DNA from: Pontitalea aquivivens
GTDB taxonomy: Bacteria; Pseudomonadota; Alphaproteobacteria; Rhodobacterales; Rhodobacteraceae
Assembly (NCBI RefSeq): GCF_046507575.1
Contig: NZ_JBKFEY010000009.1
Span: 1 to 64,000, forward strand
Reading direction: 5' to 3'
DNA: 64,000 nucleotides
Translations under genes and position numbers: made by a program
Notes under the pieces: model-generated
Told to the model about the DNA's origin: nothing
Seen by the model: the letters and a program-made list of their open reading frames with translations, nothing else
Database searches by the model: none
Part shown: in pieces, positions 16,002 through 24,515 of the stretch
How the letters are laid out: the number at the start of each line of letters is the position of its first letter
How positions within the stretch are numbered: the first letter of the stretch is position 1

Positions 16002-18014
16002 GTGGACACCCTAGCCCAAGCCTTGCCGAGCCTCGGCCAGGCGTTCGTTCTGATATTCCAGCCGATGCAGCTTTTGTATCTGATCGGCGGCGTGCTGCTT
16101 GGCCTGTCGATCGGTGTGCTGCCGGGCCTGGGCGGCATCGCGGGCCTGGCGCTGCTGCTGCCGTTCCTTTACGGGATGGAACCCGTATCGGGGCTGGCAC
16201 TGATGATCGGGCTGATCGCGGTGATCCCCACATCGGACACTTTTTCATCGGTGCTGATGGGCATCCCCGGATCATCGGCCAGCCAGGCCACGGTGCTGGA
16301 CGGCTTTCCCCTGTCGAAACAGGGCCATGCCGCGCGCGCGCTGTCGGCGGCCTTCGCCTCATCGCTGGCGGGGGGGCTGTTCGGGGCGGTCGTGCTGACC
16401 TTCTTCATCCTGATCGCGCGCCCGCTGATCCTGGCCTTCGGCCTGCCCGAGATGTTGATGATCACCATTCTGGGCCTGTCGATGGTGGCAATCCTGGCCG
16501 GGCGGGTCCCCCTGAAAGGGGTGGTCGCGGCGGGCCTGGGCGTGATGGTGGGCACCATCGGCGCCGCGCCCGCGGGCGGCAGCCTGCGCATGTCCACCTA
16601 TGACATGCCCTATCTGGTCGATGGCTTTCAGCTGGTGATCGTGGGCCTTGGCATCTATGCGATCCCCGAAATCGTATCGCTTCTGCGCCAGGACCGCGCA
16701 ATTTCCGAAGGCGGCAATCTGGGCGATGGCTGGGTGCAGGGCGTACGCGACTGGTGGACGCACAAATGGCTGTCGATGCGCTGCGCCACGATCGGGGTGA
16801 TCGTCGGCGTGATCCCGGGCCTGGGCGGATCGGTGGTGGACTGGCTGGCCTATGGGTCGGCCGTGCAGACCGCCAAGGACCGGTCACAATTCGGCCAGGG
16901 CGACATCCGCGGCGTGATCGCGCCCGAAAGTTCCAACAACGCGAAAGAGGGCGGCGGGCTGGTGCCCACGCTGATCTTCGGCATCCCCGGATCGGGGTCG
17001 ATGGCGATCTTCCTGGGCGGGCTGGCGCTGTTGAACATGACGCCGGGCCCGCAGATGGTGCGCAACAATCTGGACGTGACCTACACCATCGTCTGGTCGC
17101 TGGCGCTGGCCAATGTCTTTGGCGCGGGGCTGTGCATCCTGTTGTCGAAATACATCGCGCGGATGACCACGATCCGGTTCACCGTCATCGCGCCCTATCT
17201 GTTCATGATCATCGCCTTCGCCGCCTTTCAGTCGCGCCAGTCGGCGCTGGATCTGGCGGCGCTGGTGGGTATCGGCATCCTGGGCGTGTTGCTGCGCCGG
17301 TTCGATTTCTCGCGCCCGGCCTTCCTGATCGGGTTTGTGCTGTCCACCCAGACCGAGATCTTCGTGAACCAGGCCTATCAGATCGCCGGCGCCCGGTTCC
17401 GCCGGTCGTTCGAGGCAGGCTGGGATTACCTGCTGTCGCCGATCACCGTGGGGCTTTTGGTGCTGACGGTGGTGTCGGTCGTCGTGGGCATCCGCGCGGC
17501 CAGGCATATCCGCGAAAACATCGACGCCCCCACCGGCACCAAGACCGCCCCGGCGATTTTCCTGGGCGTCGTCGTGGCCTATCTGGCGGTGTCCTGCCTG
17601 GATGCCTGGGGCGTGGGCCGGGTGCAGGACAAGATCTTTCCGCTGACCATCGGGCTGGTCACGCTGGCGGGCGGGCTGATCCTGGTGGCGCGGATGCTGC
17701 GCAAGCCTGCCGGTGACGATGTCTTCATCGACCTGGAATGCGGCACCGAGGGGCAGGCCCCCCACGGCCTGTGGTCGACGCTGGGCTGGTTCGTGGCGCT
17801 GGTCATGCTGACATTCGCGCTTGGCCTGTTCCTGGCGCTGACGATCTTCCTGCTGGCCTTCTTCCGCCTGCGCGGCCGCTTTGGCTGGGGCCGGACGATC
17901 CTGGCCTCGGGCCTTGGGCTGGGCTTCATCACGGGGCTGGCCGCGGTGCTGGGGCGCGATCTGCCGCCCGGCTGGCTGCAAACCCTGATCGAGCTTCCCT
18001 GGCCACTGACATAG
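16002..18014 (+). CDS. tctA: Fused tripartite tricarboxylate transporter permease TctA-TctB
   Basis: 670 residues from the GTG at 16002 (GGAG seven bases upstream). Residues about 1-500 are TctA with its duplicated signatures: GVLPGLGGIAGLALLLPF, PTSDTFSSVLMGIPGSSAS in the first half and GVIPGLGGSVVDWLAYG, TLIFGIPGSGSMAIFLGG in the second. Residues about 530-670 carry four to five further helices typical of TctB (VQDKIFPLTIGLVTLAGG, RTILASGLGLGFITGLA). TctA and TctB are usually separate proteins, so this is a gene fusion that explains the missing tctB. The product is a sodium- or proton-driven carboxylate importer working with TctC. Confidence 0.92.
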   Translation: MDTLAQALPSLGQAFVLIFQPMQLLYLIGGVLLGLSIGVLPGLGGIAGLALLLPFLYGMEPVSGLALMIGLIAVIPTSDTFSSVLMGIPGSSASQATVLDGFPLSKQGHAARALSAAFASSLAGGLFGAVVLTFFILIARPLILAFGLPEMLMITILGLSMVAILAGRVPLKGVVAAGLGVMVGTIGAAPAGGSLRMSTYDMPYLVDGFQLVIVGLGIYAIPEIVSLLRQDRAISEGGNLGDGWVQGVRDWWTHKWLSMRCATIGVIVGVIPGLGGSVVDWLAYGSAVQTAKDRSQFGQGDIRGVIAPESSNNAKEGGGLVPTLIFGIPGSGSMAIFLGGLALLNMTPGPQMVRNNLDVTYTIVWSLALANVFGAGLCILLSKYIARMTTIRFTVIAPYLFMIIAFAAFQSRQSALDLAALVGIGILGVLLRRFDFSRPAFLIGFVLSTQTEIFVNQAYQIAGARFRRSFEAGWDYLLSPITVGLLVLTVVSVVVGIRAARHIRENIDAPTGTKTAPAIFLGVVVAYLAVSCLDAWGVGRVQDKIFPLTIGLVTLAGGLILVARMLRKPAGDDVFIDLECGTEGQAPHGLWSTLGWFVALVMLTFALGLFLALTIFLLAFFRLRGRFGWGRTILASGLGLGFITGLAAVLGRDLPPGWLQTLIELPWPLT

Positions 18015-18023
18015 GGCAGACCC

Positions 18024-18137
18024 ATGACGCAAACGGCAATTCCCTACCTGTTCCTGCGCGGCGGGGTCGGGGCGATCCGCCTGCTGGCCCGCGGTCAGGT
18101 GATGGTGCCCGCAAGCCTGTGGTCCCCGCCCGCCTGA
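18024..18137 (+). pseudogene. Internally deleted fossil of a galD/PrpF-family gene
   Basis: A 37-codon ORF starts ten bases after the tctA stop. Its first 14 residues, MTQTAIPYLFLRGG, match the N-terminal signature of 4-oxalomesaconate tautomerases (compare IPCLWMRGG in the intact galD at 12029). The remainder, GAIRLLARGQVMVP, resembles the C-terminal end of the same family (compare GILRTARKLFDGRVFP). The roughly 330 residues between are gone, apparently by one in-frame deletion. It cannot encode a working enzyme. A chance small ORF is possible, but matches at both ends in the right order argue against it. Confidence 0.65.
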
Positions 18138-18197
18138 CGCCGCCCCCAACACTGCCACCCGAACCCTGCCACCCGGACGCAAGCCAAAGGAACCGTC

Positions 18198-19883
18198 ATG
18201 GCCCTGCATGTCTATGAAACCCTGGCCGATTGTTTCACCGCCGAGGGGGTCGATACCTGCTTTGCCCTGCTGGGCGATGCCAACATGAACTGGGCCACGG
18301 CGCTGGCCATGCGCGGGGTGCGCATGATCCATGTGCGCCATGAACATTGCGCGGTGGCCGCCGCCACCGCCTATGCGCGCAAGTCGGGCAAGGTGGGGAT
18401 CGCCACGGTCACCTGCGGGCCGGGGTTGACGCAGGTACTGACCGCGCTGCCCGCGGCGGTGCGCGCGCGCATTCCGATGGTAATCTTCGCGGGCGAGGCG
18501 CCGCTGGGCAGCGCCTGGTACAATCAGGCCATCGACCAGGCGCCTTTTGTCACCGCCACCGGCGCGCGCTATCGCGCGCTGCACCACATCCCCCGCATGG
18601 CCCAGGACATCCGCGATGCCTTTGTCGAGGCGCAGCAGGACCGCTGCCCGGTGGTGATCGGCGTGCCCTTCGACCTGCAGGCACGGGTGCTGGATGCCGC
18701 GCCGCCGCAGCCCGCGCCCTCGGCCAGCATCCTGCCGAAACCGGCGCCGATGCCGCCCCATCCCGACGATCTGGCGCGTCTGGCCGCCGAGATCGCGCGG
18801 GCGGGACGTGTGGTCATCATGGGCGGGCTTGGCGCCGCCGCGGCCGGGGCTGGCGCGGCCTGCCGTGCCCTGGGCGACCGGCTGGGCGCGCTGATGGCCA
18901 CCACCCTGCCCGCGCGGGGGCTGTTTCACGGCGACCCCTTTTCGGTGGGCATCGCGGGGGGCTTTTCCACACCGCTGGCACGCGCGCTGTTTGCCAGGGC
19001 CGATCTGGTGCTGGCCTTCGGCTGCCAGCTGACGCAGCACAACCTTGACCGGGGCAAGTTGTTTCCCGCCGCGCGGATCATCCAGATCGACACCGATCCG
19101 CGCGCCATCAGCCAGGGGATGGCTGCGGCCAGCGATCATCTGCGCGGCGATGCCTGCCTTGTGGCCGAGGCGCTGGCCGCCGCCCTGCCCGCCCCGCGCC
19201 CTGGCTGGCGCAATGACCGGCTGGCCCGCGCCATCGCCACCGCCGCCCCCGACACCGCCAGCTTTCCGCCCGAACCGGGCCTGCTGGACCCGCGCGATGT
19301 GGCCGCGGCGCTGGATGCGGCCCTGCCGCAGGACTGGCAGATGGTCAATTCCTCGGGGCATTGTTCGTTCTTCTTCGCCCATATGAACCGGCCCCTGTCG
19401 CATTTCCTGACGATCCGCGAATTCGGCGCGATCGGGAACGGGATATCCTATGCCATGGGCGTCGCCGCCGCGCGGCCCGGCGATACGGTGGTGCTGTGCG
19501 ACGGGGACGGGTCGGTCCTGATGCATCTGCAGGAACTGGAAACCATCCGCCGCCACGGGCTGAACATCCTGATCTGCGTGCTGAACGACGGCGCCTATGG
19601 GTCCGAGATCCACAAGCTGCGCGATGAAGGCCTGCCCGATGACGGCGCGGTCTTTGGCCGCTGCGATCTGGCCGCCATCGCGCGCGGCTTTGGCATCGCC
19701 GGGGACAGGATCGCGGATCTGGACAGCCTGCCCGAACGGGTGGCAGATTTCACCCGCACGGGCGGCGCCGCGATCTGGGATTTCGCGGTGTCCGACCGTA
19801 TCGTGTCGCCCGTCATCCGGCGCGCCCATCCGGGGGGGCATGTCGGCACCGAACATCCCGTCGATACAGAGGGCTTGCTGTGA
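18198..19883 (+). CDS. Thiamine-pyrophosphate-dependent enzyme, acetolactate-synthase-like
   Basis: 561 residues, three-domain TPP enzyme. The Pyr domain has the catalytic Glu near residue 49 (HVRHEHCAVAAATAYAR), the middle domain VVIMGGLGAA, and the PP domain the TPP/Mg motif GDGSVLMHLQELETIRRHG ending in NDGAYGS (about residues 433-465). Related enzymes are acetolactate synthases, benzoylformate and other 2-oxoacid decarboxylases. It overlaps the D-2-hydroxyacid dehydrogenase gene by four bases, so a 2-oxoacid/2-hydroxyacid interconversion is likely. It is downstream of tctA and probably acts on the imported acid. Reaction not determined. Confidence 0.88.
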   Translation: MALHVYETLADCFTAEGVDTCFALLGDANMNWATALAMRGVRMIHVRHEHCAVAAATAYARKSGKVGIATVTCGPGLTQVLTALPAAVRARIPMVIFAGEAPLGSAWYNQAIDQAPFVTATGARYRALHHIPRMAQDIRDAFVEAQQDRCPVVIGVPFDLQARVLDAAPPQPAPSASILPKPAPMPPHPDDLARLAAEIARAGRVVIMGGLGAAAAGAGAACRALGDRLGALMATTLPARGLFHGDPFSVGIAGGFSTPLARALFARADLVLAFGCQLTQHNLDRGKLFPAARIIQIDTDPRAISQGMAAASDHLRGDACLVAEALAAALPAPRPGWRNDRLARAIATAAPDTASFPPEPGLLDPRDVAAALDAALPQDWQMVNSSGHCSFFFAHMNRPLSHFLTIREFGAIGNGISYAMGVAAARPGDTVVLCDGDGSVLMHLQELETIRRHGLNILICVLNDGAYGSEIHKLRDEGLPDDGAVFGRCDLAAIARGFGIAGDRIADLDSLPERVADFTRTGGAAIWDFAVSDRIVSPVIRRAHPGGHVGTEHPVDTEGLL

Positions 19884-20875
19884 AGGTTCATATTCTTGAC
19901 GATTGGTATGACGTGGTGCGCGGCCTGCCGTGCTTTGCCGCCCTTGCCGGGCATGAGGTCACCGTCTGGACCGACCGCCTGACCGATGAAGATACGCTGG
20001 CCCGCCGCCTTGCCCCCGCCGATGCGGTGGTGCTGTTCCGCGACCGCAGCCCGATCACCGCGGGCCTTGCCGCGCGGCTGAAGGGCCCCCGCCTGATCGC
20101 GATGCGCGGCCAGCACAGCCATGTCGATGCCGGGGCGCTGACGCGGGCGGGCATCCTGTTCTGTTCGCGGGTGGCCAAGGACGGCCCGTCCACATCAACC
20201 GCGGAACTGACCTTTGGCCTGATCATCGCCGCCCTGCGCTATCTGCCCGAACAGATCGCCTCGGCCCGCGCGGGTCAGTGGCAGGGCGCCGCACCGCTGG
20301 GGCGCAACATCGCGGGCAAGGTGCTGGGGCTTTATGGCTATGGCGGGATCGCGCGGACGGTGGCGGGTTACGCCCGCGCCTTCGGGATGCCGGTGCAGGT
20401 CTGGGCGTCGGACACGGGCCGCGAACGTGCCCGCGCCGATGGCGTCACCGTGCCCGAAAGCCGCGCGGCGTTCTTTGCCACGTCCGACGTGGTGACGATC
20501 CACAAACGCCTGATGCCCGCGACCAGGGGGGAAATCACCCGCGCCGATCTGATGGGGATGCGACCCGGATCGGTGCTGGTGAACACGTCGCGCGCGGGGC
20601 TGGTTGAACCGGACGCGATCCTGGCCGCGCTGAATGCCGGGCGGATCGGGCGCGCCGCGCTGGATGTGTTCCCCGCCGAGCCGGTGCTGGATGCGGCCGA
20701 TCCGCTGCTGGGCCACCCCCATGTGATCCCCACCCCGCATGTGGGTTTTGTGACGCAGGAAGAGCTGGACCGCCAGTTCACCGAAATCTTTGCCATCGTG
20801 AATGCCTGGGCCGCGGGCGCGCCCACCGACATGATCAACCCCGCGGCCTGGTCTGGCGGTCCTGGCTTGTCGTGA
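19880..20875 (+). CDS. D-2-hydroxyacid dehydrogenase (NAD(P)-dependent)
   Basis: 331 residues, start GTG overlapping the stop of the TPP enzyme gene. Rossmann motif VLGLYGYGGIARTVAGYARA at about residues 148-167, catalytic Arg in VNTSRAGLVEPDA, Glu in FPAEPVLDAADPL and His in TPHVGFVT: the complete Arg-Glu-His set of the family, which includes phosphoglycerate and glyoxylate/hydroxypyruvate reductases. An unusual N-terminus, MKVHILDDWYDVVRGLPCF, is shared with dehydrogenases annotated near aromatic gene clusters. Its last 41 bases overlap the end of the convergent LysR gene. Substrate unknown. Confidence 0.9.
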   Translation: MKVHILDDWYDVVRGLPCFAALAGHEVTVWTDRLTDEDTLARRLAPADAVVLFRDRSPITAGLAARLKGPRLIAMRGQHSHVDAGALTRAGILFCSRVAKDGPSTSTAELTFGLIIAALRYLPEQIASARAGQWQGAAPLGRNIAGKVLGLYGYGGIARTVAGYARAFGMPVQVWASDTGRERARADGVTVPESRAAFFATSDVVTIHKRLMPATRGEITRADLMGMRPGSVLVNTSRAGLVEPDAILAALNAGRIGRAALDVFPAEPVLDAADPLLGHPHVIPTPHVGFVTQEELDRQFTEIFAIVNAWAAGAPTDMINPAAWSGGPGLS

Positions 20876-21776
20876 CATGGGCGCGGAAATTCCGGATCAT
20901 CTCGGACTCGATCAGCCCCAGAAGTTCGGCGGCATTGTCCGACAGCGGCACCCCGCGACGCGACACGATGCCCAGCGTGCGTTGCAGCCGCACCCCCTGG
21001 AACGGCACCGACACCAGCGCCGCCGGCGCCATGGCGATCGCGCTTTCGGGAAGGATGGTCATCGCCGCCTTCTGTGCCGCCAGCCGCATCGCCATGGTGG
21101 CGTTCTGCACCTCAAAGTGCCAGCGGATCTGATCGCGCAATTCACCAAAGGCAACGTCCAGCAGCTGGCGGTTCTTGGATTGCGACGAAATCCGCGCCAG
21201 TTTCACGCCCACCAGATCCTCCAGCGTGACATGGCTGCGCGCGGCCAGCGGGTGATCGTGATGCACAAACAGGCGGTAATCCTCTTCCACAAGCGGGCGC
21301 AGGCGCAGGTCGGACAGTTCCACCGACACGATCGTCAGGCCGAATTCGGCATTGCCGCTGCGCACCGCCCCGGCGATGCGTGCGACGGGAATATCCAGCA
21401 GTTCGAAGGCAATGGCGGGGCGGCGTTCGGACATGCGCTGCATGATCGTGGGCAGCACCGAATTGGCGATCGAGGGCAGGCAGGCAAAGGCCAGCCGCTT
21501 GGCCTTGCGCTGCGCGCCCGCGCGCACCGATTCATAGGCATCCTGCAGCGATTTCAGAAGCGCGCGGGCCTCGGGCAGCAGGCCCTGGCCCACCGCGGTC
21601 AACGATACCTCGCGGCTGGACCGGATCAGCAGGGCCGCGCCCAGATCTTCCTCGATCTTGCGCAGCCGGTGCGACAGCGCGGCCTGGCTAAGGTGCAGCG
21701 CCTCGGCGGCGCGCTGGAACGATCCATAATCGGCAATGGCCACGAAGGCCTCAAGACCAAGGTAATCGACGCGCAT
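20835..21776 (-). CDS. LysR-family transcriptional regulator
   Basis: 313 residues. N-terminal winged helix-turn-helix (GLEAFVAIADYGSFQRAAEA, LSQAALSHRLRKIEEDLGA) and a C-terminal effector domain with SGNAEFGLTIVS and VGVKLARISS. It is convergent with the TPP-enzyme/dehydrogenase operon and overlaps its end, while its start lies 59 bases from the divergent TauE-like gene. It may control that permease, the tct operon, the gal operon, or more than one of these, with an acid intermediate as coinducer. Target assignment is inference. Confidence 0.9.
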   Translation of the reverse strand: MRVDYLGLEAFVAIADYGSFQRAAEALHLSQAALSHRLRKIEEDLGAALLIRSSREVSLTAVGQGLLPEARALLKSLQDAYESVRAGAQRKAKRLAFACLPSIANSVLPTIMQRMSERRPAIAFELLDIPVARIAGAVRSGNAEFGLTIVSVELSDLRLRPLVEEDYRLFVHHDHPLAARSHVTLEDLVGVKLARISSQSKNRQLLDVAFGELRDQIRWHFEVQNATMAMRLAAQKAAMTILPESAIAMAPAALVSVPFQGVRLQRTLGIVSRRGVPLSDNAAELLGLIESEMIRNFRAHVTTSQDRQTRPRG

Positions 21777-21835
21777 GGGGCGGGCTCCGTCCAGGGTGGT
21801 GCCAGCGTAACGGCACAGGCGCCGGGGGCAAGGGC

Positions 21836-22594
21836 ATGATTCCGTCGATATTCCTGCCCGAAGGCATGGGCGATCTGGTGTTCCTGATCCTGGCGGCGAC
21901 CAGCTTCGTCGCCTCGTTCATCACGGTGGCCTTCGGCATCGGCGGCGGCGGGGTGATGCTGGCGGTGATGGCCACGCTGGTCCCGCCCGCCGCGCTGATC
22001 CCCACGCATGGGATCATCCAGATCGGGTCCAATCTGGGCCGCGCGGTGCTGACCTTTGGCCATATCTTCTGGCCCGCGCTGCCCGCCTTCACGCTGGGGT
22101 CGGTGCTGGGCGCGGTCAGCGGGGGGATGGTCGTGGTGAACCTGCCGCCCGCCTGGGTGCAGATCGGCATCGGCGGCTTTGTGATCTGGTCGGTGCTGGG
22201 CCGCCCGCCGCGCGGGGTGCGCGACTGGCCGATTCTGGTGGGGGCGGTATCGACCTTCCTGACGATGTTTTTTGGCGCGACGGGGCTGTTCGTGGCCACC
22301 TTCACCAAGGCCCAGAACCTGCCGCGCCATTCGCATGTGGCCACCCATGCCGCGCTGATGACGGTGCAACATGGGTTGAAGACGGTGGTGTTCGGGCTTT
22401 TGGGCTTTGCCTTCGCGCATTGGCTGCCCTTCATCGCGGCGATGATTCTGGCGGGGCTGGCGGGCACGATGGCGGGCAAGCTGTTGCTGAACCGGATCGA
22501 TGACCGCCGCTTTCGCCTGGCGCTGGATGTGGTGCTGGTGGTGCTGTCGATCCGGCTGATCCATGCCGGGGTCAGCGATCTGATGGCGGGTTAG
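21836..22594 (+). CDS. TauE/SafE-family permease (DUF81)
   Basis: 252 residues with seven to eight membrane helices. The family motif ITVAFGIGGGGVMLAVMA near residue 35 and the second-half repeat FFGATGLFVATFTKA identify the TauE/SafE group, usually exporters of sulfite, sulfoacetate or other small organic anions. It diverges from the LysR gene and its last 23 bases overlap the end of pcaB on the other strand. Substrate is unknown; transport of an aromatic-catabolism acid is a guess from position. Confidence 0.87.
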   Translation: MIPSIFLPEGMGDLVFLILAATSFVASFITVAFGIGGGGVMLAVMATLVPPAALIPTHGIIQIGSNLGRAVLTFGHIFWPALPAFTLGSVLGAVSGGMVVVNLPPAWVQIGIGGFVIWSVLGRPPRGVRDWPILVGAVSTFLTMFFGATGLFVATFTKAQNLPRHSHVATHAALMTVQHGLKTVVFGLLGFAFAHWLPFIAAMILAGLAGTMAGKLLLNRIDDRRFRLALDVVLVVLSIRLIHAGVSDLMAG

Positions 22595-23915
22595 CGCGCG
22601 CCGCCTGCGCCACATCGGCGGCAAAGGCGCGGGCCTCGGCCGGGGCGGTGCCCAGCATCCCTTCGGGTGGCAGGTCAAGATCGGGAAAGTCGCGCGCGAC
22701 AAGCGCGGCCAGCGGCTGGCCCGTCGCCAGCGCCTGCTGGCACAGCGCGGTGATGCGGGCCTGCGCCTGGGGGCGGGGCATGTGGCGGGCCAGCGCAAAG
22801 CTGTAGGCTTCGGCATGGATCACGCCGCCGCCCGCGGCCAGCCCGCGCGCCATGGCGTCCGCTTCGGGGCGCAACCGGTCCGCCAGATCGACCGCCAGCG
22901 CCAGCGCCCGCCCGGTGGACATGCAGGCCTGCGGCAGGGTCAGCCATTCCACGAACCACGCCGCCCCATCGCGTTGCTGCCGGTGCAGGCCGGCGCCCTG
23001 CAACGCGCCCGCCAGCGCCGCCACCTGACGCGCCAGCGCGACCAGCGCGGATGGCCCCACCGGGTTTTCCTTTTGCGGCATGGTCGATGACCCGCCCGCC
23101 CCGGCGATCCGCACCTCGGCAATGCCCGATTGCGACAGCAGGATCAGATCCTCGGCCATCTTGCCAAGGCTGGCGGTCAGCCCCGCCATCCAGCCCGCCA
23201 GCGCCCCGATCCGGTCGCGTTCGGCATGCCAGCTGTGGCCCGGATCGGCCAGGCCAAGCGCCTGCGCCAGGCCCGCGCGCACCGCCCCGCCCCGTGGCCC
23301 CATCGCCGCCAATGTGCCAGCCGCCCCACCCAGCGACACCACCGCCAGCGACGGCGCCAGTTCGGCCAGCCGCGCCCGGTGGCGCAGGATCGGCCGGCCC
23401 CAGCCCGCCACCACCGCGCCAAAGCTGGTGGGCGTGGCGATCTGGCCATAGCTGCGCGCGGCCATCGCCAGATCGGCATGGTCCTGCGCCAGCCGCCCCA
23501 GCGCCGCCGCCAGCCGCCCCAGCCGCGCATCCCACAGCGCCAGCACCCGGCGCAGCCGCAGCGCCAGCGCGGTATCCATGATGTCCTGACTTGTGGCGCC
23601 CCAATGCAGGTATTGCGCATGATCGGGCGCCTGCATCGCCTTGCGAAAGGCCGCGACCAGCGCGGGCACGGGCACACCGTTCACCGCCGTTTCCGCGGCC
23701 AGCGCGGCGGGGTCGATCTGCACCTCGCGCGATGCGCGGTCGATGAAGGCCGCCGCCGGGGCCGGGATCAGCCCCAGCGCGCCCTGCACCCGGGCCAGCG
23801 CCCCCTCGACCAGCAGCATGGCGCGGATTTCGGCGCTGTCGGTGAACAGGGCGGCGGTGTCGTCATCGCTGAAAAGACCGCGATACAGGGCACTGTCGGC
23901 GGGGGCTGCGGGCAT
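22572..23915 (-). CDS. pcaB: 3-carboxy-cis,cis-muconate cycloisomerase (PcaB)
   Basis: 447 residues of the fumarase/aspartase superfamily. The class signature GGSSTMPQKENPVGPSALVA lies near residues 270-290, and LHWGATSQDIMDTALALRL near residue 100; both match PcaB. It converts 3-carboxy-cis,cis-muconate to 4-carboxymuconolactone in the beta-ketoadipate pathway. pcaC begins twelve bases upstream of its start region on the same strand, which strengthens PcaB against argininosuccinate or adenylosuccinate lyase. Typical PcaB proteins are 350-450 residues, so the length is normal. Confidence 0.92.
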   Translation of the reverse strand: MPAAPADSALYRGLFSDDDTAALFTDSAEIRAMLLVEGALARVQGALGLIPAPAAAFIDRASREVQIDPAALAAETAVNGVPVPALVAAFRKAMQAPDHAQYLHWGATSQDIMDTALALRLRRVLALWDARLGRLAAALGRLAQDHADLAMAARSYGQIATPTSFGAVVAGWGRPILRHRARLAELAPSLAVVSLGGAAGTLAAMGPRGGAVRAGLAQALGLADPGHSWHAERDRIGALAGWMAGLTASLGKMAEDLILLSQSGIAEVRIAGAGGSSTMPQKENPVGPSALVALARQVAALAGALQGAGLHRQQRDGAAWFVEWLTLPQACMSTGRALALAVDLADRLRPEADAMARGLAAGGGVIHAEAYSFALARHMPRPQAQARITALCQQALATGQPLAALVARDFPDLDLPPEGMLGTAPAEARAFAADVAQAARANPPSDR

Positions 23916-23927
23916 CGGGGATCGCTT

Positions 23928-24308
23928 TCAACTGGCGGGCGGGGTTTGCGCGAAAATCTGTTTGGCGATGCGGATCGCGTGATTGGCGCGCGGCACACCG
24001 GCATAGATCGCCACATGCAGCAGCGATTCGATCACATCCTGCGCGGTGGCACCGGTATTGGCCGTGGCGCGGATATGCATGGCCAGTTCCTCATCCTGAC
24101 CCAGTGCCGCAAGCAAGGCAATGGTCAGCATCGATCGTTCGCGGGGCGAAATCGTGTCGCGCGACCAGACATGGCCCCAGGCCGCCTCGGTGATCAGGGT
24201 CTGGAAGGGCGCGTCAAGGGCGGTGCGCGCGGCCTCGGCCCGGTCGACATGGGCATCGCCCAGGACGCGGCGGCGGGTGGCCATGCCGGTGGTATAGCAG
24301 TCGGTCAT
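23928..24308 (-). CDS. pcaC: 4-carboxymuconolactone decarboxylase (PcaC)
   Basis: 126 residues from the ATG at 24308 (AAAGG eight bases upstream). The carboxymuconolactone-decarboxylase fold shows GHVWSRDTISPRERSMLTIA, HIRATANTGATAQDVIE and HVAIYAGVPRANHAI, the catalytic Glu/Arg and His motif of PcaC. It decarboxylates 4-carboxymuconolactone to beta-ketoadipate enol-lactone, the step after PcaB, whose gene follows twelve bases downstream. The enol-lactone hydrolase pcaD, often fused to pcaC, is not present here. Confidence 0.94.
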   Translation of the reverse strand: MTDCYTTGMATRRRVLGDAHVDRAEAARTALDAPFQTLITEAAWGHVWSRDTISPRERSMLTIALLAALGQDEELAMHIRATANTGATAQDVIESLLHVAIYAGVPRANHAIRIAKQIFAQTPPAS

Positions 24309-24337
24309 CGGGCGTGCCTTTCGTGAACAGCGGCCTT

Positions 24338-24457
24338 GGGGGCGCGGGCCATGCATCCCGCGCCCCCGGTCGGCCCAGTCTGCCACGGCGGACCGGCGGG
24401 GGGAACCGCCGTTACCACGGGCCGGGCCGATGGCTTGTCCATCCGCCCGGCCCGTGG
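24338..24457. repeat. Three successive hairpins in the pcaC/yhaO divergent region
   Basis: Hairpin 1 (24338-24367): perfect 11-bp stem GGGGGCGCGGG/CCCGCGCCCCC, 8-base loop. Hairpin 2 (24394-24411): CGGCGG/CCGCCG. Hairpin 3 (24415-24457): a 13-bp arm CCACGGGCCGGGC, a single C-C mismatch, then GATGG, loop CTTGT and the complementary arms, giving 18 pairs. None is followed by a T-run. They lie in the 5' leaders of both divergent genes and could be regulatory RNA structure, mobile palindromic repeats or a two-way transcription barrier. Confidence 0.7.
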
Positions 24458-24515
24458 CAAGCGGTTTCGTATTCCGCCGCGGCTTGCTAGCATCGGCGAA
24501 ATTGCAGGGGCCGCC

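Noticed and set aside
16884..19856. 990-codon open frame on the minus strand
   Set aside because: It runs antisense to tctAB and the TPP enzyme, both of which show full family motifs. Its product is Gln/Arg/His/Gly-rich with no domain, as expected from a high-GC shadow frame.
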